Positions 61,601 through 64,000 of a DNA stretch of 64,000 nucleotides are shown here, piece by piece. Both the position numbers and the translations under genes were made by a program. The DNA lies in the IMG/VR virus record IMGVR_UViG_3300024264_001555, positions 1-64,000 of that record. The stretch is one strand, 5' to 3'. The notes beneath the pieces are model-generated. The model worked only from the letters and a program-made list of their open reading frames with translations, was not told where the DNA came from and did not search any database. Position 1 is the first letter of the stretch. Each line of letters begins with the position of its first letter. The stretch is from a virus.

Positions 61601-64000
61601 CCATGATAATGTTTCGTCTACTACTAAATTGCTAGTTCCTAGTGTGTAAACAGCAGGATCTACAGTTGTTTTATATCTAATTTCTTGATCTGCAGGACCT
61701 GCAATTTTGCCTTGTGCAGGATCAATATAATCTAGATACTGTACAAGTTCATTTTTCTTAGAATCATATAAGAAAATACTTTTAATTTTTTCTAAATCAA
61801 CAGTTGGTTGGTTTTCTCTATGGATACTCCATAATTTTTCAGTGCCTGGACGTCTGTAATCTAATAAAATTCCAGTATTTCCGCTAGAGTTAGTATACTC
61901 AGGAACTGCAACATAAATGTGATTATTTTTAGCAAGAATATTTCTACCAAATCTGTCAATTTCTGCTACACTGTCTCGATCTAAGTAAGTGTGATAATCA
62001 ATTGCTTGTCCAAATATTAACGAATTATCAATCCTGTCATAAACATAAACCGCACCGTTAATTTTAATTTTATTTTTAAATGCTGTAAATAAATTATCAA
62101 ACGTTGTTGACGTATTGTCAAATGTAGTATCATCATCGCTCGATGCGTTATACGCACTAACGTATAATGTTCTACCATCAAAATCAATAGTACTTCCAAA
62201 TGCTTCACCTTCTGCAGGCGTTGCGCTTGTTAGTGTCTGAGATAGCTCAAAGGTTCCGTCTTTTTGTTCGTATATATAAACTGCGCCAATGTTATCGCCT
62301 AATGTAGAGTCATCTGCGCCAGGGGCGCCTATTGCAATTAAATTTCCATCTTGGCTAATGCTCAAAGACTTGCCAAACTCTATGTTAAGATCGTTAACTA
62401 ATGGAGATACAAGTTCCTGTGTTTTTTGGTAATTATCATTTACATTTCTATAAATAACAACTTTTCTTATACCGTTATTAAATTCAGCAGTTACAACTAA
62501 CACTTCTGCGTTATCGCTTACATCAAACTTTTCTGCAAATTTAACTAAGTTTGTAGAGTCAAGTCTTAAGTCTTGATCGCCTCCAAGAGTAAAGTTTATT
62601 AACTCCCAATCTGCTGACGGAACTTCTATTACACCATTATTATCAATAAATCCGTTATAATTTAAAGGAATATTTCTTAGTGCTTTGTAAAAATTTCCGT
62701 TTTGGTATTGTATAATTTCGTCAACAATGTAGTTAGAGCGTTTAGTAAAGAATCCTTTATAATTAAAATCTTCAGGTAATATGTTTGTATCATTTGGCAC
62801 ATATCCTAAGTAATCAATACTTCTAATTTGATCACTATTGATTAATTGCCATTCAGTTGGAATAAATGTAGATCCGTCACCAGCAATGTTAGTTAACGCT
62901 TCGTAAAAATAACCTTCATAATAAACATAATCATTTACAAAAAAGTTTTTATTAGAATTAAATTCTCCTTTATAACGCTTGTCTTTCGCAAGTTCCCAAT
63001 TATAAACTATACCTTCATCGTCTGTACCGTTATTTACAAAGTAAATTCTTCCAGGGTTGTTAGTCGTTCCGTTGCCTGCACATCCAATAAATGCTTTATA
63101 TAGATCGTTACGTTTTGCAATTTTAATTGTAGAACCAATTCTTAAATTATCAAGTTCGTCTGGAACAATAAATGAATTTACAACATTAAATGACGAAACA
63201 TTTTCTTTTTCGTATACTGCAAAATAACCAAAGTTAGATAGCCCGTTACCGCTACCATTAGGATCAGTTTTAATATTAAAAACTTGCTTATAATCAAAAT
63301 TATCTGAACTTGGAAAATTAGGAAGAAGCGGTAATCCTAAAATTTCAAAATCTTTGTATATTAGATATTCTGCTCCTATGATAGTACTTGCTGGCGGAAC
63401 ATCTTCAATTTCAGCATCTAACTGAAATACACAAAGACTACCAATATTTAAATCTTCACTACCTAACGCAGTTGCTCTAATGTCGCCTAATGTTTGACTC
63501 GTAAACGTATCAGATTCGGTGCCAATCATTTCAAGATATCTGCCGTCGTTACCGATTCCCCAGTCTCCTTGTACATCAGTAACATATACTCTGCCACGGC
63601 TGTTGTTAAACTTTTGGAAAAATACTACTCTAGCTGTTCCGCCTGGATTAGGAGTTCTTTCTCGAACAAATTGGCCAACTCTTGGTTCGTAAGGCTGTCC
63701 GCCTTGATCCGGAGGCGTTAACTCGTCTAGGTCAAAATCAATGTAACCAGTCCATAAATCATACAATGTATGTTTCTTGTTAGTGTCTGTATATGAGAGT
63801 CCTGTAGGAGTTATATCTACATAGCTATCATCACTGTATTTTGGAAATCTTAAAATTTCTAATCCTACTTCGTCACCTACAACTAACTTATCTGTTAAAT
63901 CTTTTGGTGCTCTAACTATAAACAGATCACTAGGAATAATATTTAAACTTCCTCCAGGGCCTGGTGTACCTTGATATGTTAACGTTCTAATATAACTGTT
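55652..64000 (-). CDS. giant tail-fibre/adsorption-type virion protein, 5' end outside window
   Basis: At least 2,782 codons are open to the window edge; a TTG at 63766 is only an internal codon, because the frame continues for 78 codons upstream without a stop. There are FG-GAP-like propeller segments (about 62.1-62.5 kb: GKSLSISQDGNLIAIGAPGA, IGAVYIYE). Three related 'IVENGRI..V...GxxY...P' beta modules lie at about 60.5, 59.5 and 57.3 kb. Further along are several 'NFKGDGQTQEFNL'-type sandwich modules. The modular, Cys-poor, Asn/Asp-rich make-up is that of a long fibre or tail spike. No enzyme motif is seen. Confidence 0.82.
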   Translation of the reverse strand, partial: NSYIRTLTYQGTPGPGGSLNIIPSDLFIVRAPKDLTDKLVVGDEVGLEILRFPKYSDDSYVDITPTGLSYTDTNKKHTLYDLWTGYIDFDLDELTPPDQGGQPYEPRVGQFVRERTPNPGGTARVVFFQKFNNSRGRVYVTDVQGDWGIGNDGRYLEMIGTESDTFTSQTLGDIRATALGSEDLNIGSLCVFQLDAEIEDVPPASTIIGAEYLIYKDFEILGLPLLPNFPSSDNFDYKQVFNIKTDPNGSGNGLSNFGYFAVYEKENVSSFNVVNSFIVPDELDNLRIGSTIKIAKRNDLYKAFIGCAGNGTTNNPGRIYFVNNGTDDEGIVYNWELAKDKRYKGEFNSNKNFFVNDYVYYEGYFYEALTNIAGDGSTFIPTEWQLINSDQIRSIDYLGYVPNDTNILPEDFNYKGFFTKRSNYIVDEIIQYQNGNFYKALRNIPLNYNGFIDNNGVIEVPSADWELINFTLGGDQDLRLDSTNLVKFAEKFDVSDNAEVLVVTAEFNNGIRKVVIYRNVNDNYQKTQELVSPLVNDLNIEFGKSLSISQDGNLIAIGAPGADDSTLGDNIGAVYIYEQKDGTFELSQTLTSATPAEGEAFGSTIDFDGRTLYVSAYNASSDDDTTFDNTSTTFDNLFTAFKNKIKINGAVYVYDRIDNSLIFGQAIDYHTYLDRDSVAEIDRFGRNILAKNNHIYVAVPEYTNSSGNTGILLDYRRPGTEKLWSIHRENQPTVDLEKIKSIFLYDSKKNELVQYLDYIDPAQGKIAGPADQEIRYKTTVDPAVYTLGTSNLVVDETLSWGPEQKGRVWWDLSNAKFYDVYQGNLIYKANNFNTLYPGASIDVYEWVESKYTPEDWDKLSITSRGAAENITGTTKYGSVSYSSRRVYDPVVGSFTTYFYYWVKNKTTVPDILGRKLSVNAVSKLIEDPKGEQYKFISFADSSSFVLHNCGKLLKDSDIVLNIQYWTTGNKYSNIHNQYQIVTEGLSTSVPNDTIINKVFDSLVGYDSQGRNVPDATLSVREKYGILNKPRQSMFVNRSEALKQVIERVNLIFKENLIIDEKDTSLLFDNDPAPKITSGRYDTVIDNHVDLQFVSSARAQTAELTPIVENGRIVRVDIANPGRSYKVVPTYEITGQGADAKLAISLNALGQIDNVAVLNQGYNYNENTVISVRPIAVLVNSDETANSQWALYHRISNEWIRVASQAYDVKSYWDYIDWYATDYDQFTQVNHLIDFTYNLQGLDANNGDIVKVLNAGGEGWILLEKIDEQDTIDYTVNYKTVGKQNGTIKLKETLYSFDNSLIGFDNQTFDTQFFDKQPIAEVRIILKALKDNIFVADLADEFNNLFFVCLRYVFTEQGYVDWAFKTSFIKAQHNVGDLQQKVTFKNDNLTSFENYINEVKPYKSKIREYVSTYSKLENTSNIISDFDSPPRFNSTTGAITATDVKVVNGVLFNTGQTAVIDQSWLANLTYEVIEINISDSGEGYVFPPLIEIEGDATAKVSLGPNGILSKVIITNSGSGYISKPNIVINGALKEGGRPAKLDAVIGNSPVRSMHTVVKFDRISGQFFITQLNETESFVATGSKTVFDLKWPMDMRTNTVEVTVDGELVLGSNYSYNNLINRKDGYDKFYGRIEFIDPPANEVVVEVNYKKSINMLDAQDRINLFYNPTDGQIGKDISQLMDGVDYGGVEVKSFEFGAPPGWDTGDWYTDNWDVFDENYDDESFETDGSTLVFDLAKPLESGVTYNVYINGTRVDDSNWDGTSSVESNPYAFMAPLIGDGVTDTLVFDNEIRFRQVVDELDNGSGNDNPPGNIITIRRATSDGSQEVSGSSYDTALTGGDLAYTTATGISAEDINIDGDGFVTPTTSKGPEEVVPGQIMDTLDITVYERPNSGTGVIEVDNFKGDGQTQEFNLTQTPISLQSVIVKKNYIIVNPAEYRVDIPNSKVVFYTEPANGDNISIISSSLGGTNLVDYGETYTDASTYIYETTISYSSENTAYVTVNGVELPFELIDDNGKTAIKFSESLPANRLIQYGVFDSNIETFSKISIDEITADGSSISYELSRAPFEQQPTSYYTVVTVNNERVLNAGYSERFIVEESVLQYKMKVWQIPVGSVEGTELKVFLNDRELTFLQEWTYEGAGSFNARISPDAQPGSTIILNRGVANAGDELKVFILSTGEYRFGYFDTDNDFVDTSGKQTAAILTPVIEDGVITEVTIVDSGRGYNASSGISAKSDTGTGAELEITVDELGSIQSVIVNNGGRDYNSSTTIITELVPVPAIIYFDETFESGDIIKVYQFTNHDGLGIEREKYNVVERTQMTVGTPGYYDSRLLKNNLIDLRKQAVSVDYVWINVNGKWLIPTADYILLEDKKRIRFVTTLNDYDIVDIIHFAAPSVSNRIGWRQFKDMLNRTTYLRLSSEDEFTITSPLHWYDRTIEVSEGYENLPQPTANSKYPGVIFIDGERIEYFRREDNILKQLRRGTMGTGVKDIYIAGTTMYNQGIDSVIPYKDEEDRFSVTSGKYTDMTTYYPDTESEIVVDTITYDFNNNTVFPVRVADVYEQIATVTGSGFRSGVQVFMQDAEGISRELEKVSSTDTEIQFHTETMPVGAYDLVIYNPREEAPAVRAAESLVLPKFLPYVQILVDFNPEAFTDVVTNPTETGDWYKAPFDEGGIPTEYWQALNIEVFSNGRRLRKNPVTVYDVNSGQFSPDGDIQLEAEFAVNKNEGAYVRLTTPPAPETTLTIVRKLGEEWREIETTSPLTFKPLGNSNTEVATFLRGKTINLPR

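Noticed and set aside
63494-63766. Start of the giant fibre gene at the TTG near 63766
   Set aside because: The frame continues without a stop to the window edge, with normal protein-like sequence, so the true start lies outside.

Overview
The window looks like part of the genome of a large, A+T-rich, T4-like marine myovirus (tailed phage, Caudoviricetes). The evidence is a FEN/RNase H-type 5'-3' exonuclease, tail fibres with an Mtd-like N-terminus or a tail-collar domain, several fibre paralogues, dense gene packing with 1-17 base overlaps, and repeated T4-late-type promoter motifs (ATAAATAC/T). The host cannot be fixed from this window. Three or more near-perfect bacterial sigma70 promoters show that a host-type RNA polymerase is used for part of the map. 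No tRNA, CRISPR array, insertion sequence or reverse transcriptase was seen.

Layout. Positions 1-8.4 kb (+) hold core or early-type genes: a QueE-like radical SAM enzyme, the exonuclease, an Smr protein, a MoxR-type AAA+ ATPase followed by a metallopeptidase/VWA partner, and about ten small proteins of unknown function. Position 8.5 kb (+) has an Asn-rich tail fibre followed by an SDR-like protein. Positions 10.4-26.6 kb form a mixed-strand accessory region: nitroreductase-like protein, fatty-acid desaturase, nine 2-oxoglutarate/Fe(II)-oxygenase-like proteins (four of them a head-to-tail paralogue array), two kinase-like proteins (one fused to an oxygenase domain), GNAT, a PLP enzyme, a QueC-like PP-loop protein and three radical SAM proteins. 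Positions 47.3-26.6 kb (-) form one 20-gene leftward unit: ten more radical SAM proteins, four glycosyltransferase-like proteins, GNAT, SAM methyltransferase, SGNH hydrolase and unknowns. It starts at a perfect TTGACA-N17-TATAAT promoter. Positions 47.4-64 kb (-) hold virion and tail-fibre genes with late promoters, ending in a protein of more than 2,780 residues that runs off the window.

The striking content is 14 radical SAM proteins (13 besides QueE) and 9 2OG-oxygenase-like proteins in about 35 kb, sandwiched between tail-fibre loci. Seven of the radical SAM proteins carry a Cys-rich SPASM/twitch-like module at the N-terminus instead of the C-terminus. My working inference is a phage-encoded modification factory: radical and oxygenase chemistry plus glycosyl-, acetyl- and methyl-transfer, acting on virion fibres, a phage-made glycan, or host surface lipids. 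The sequence shows the enzymes but not the substrate.
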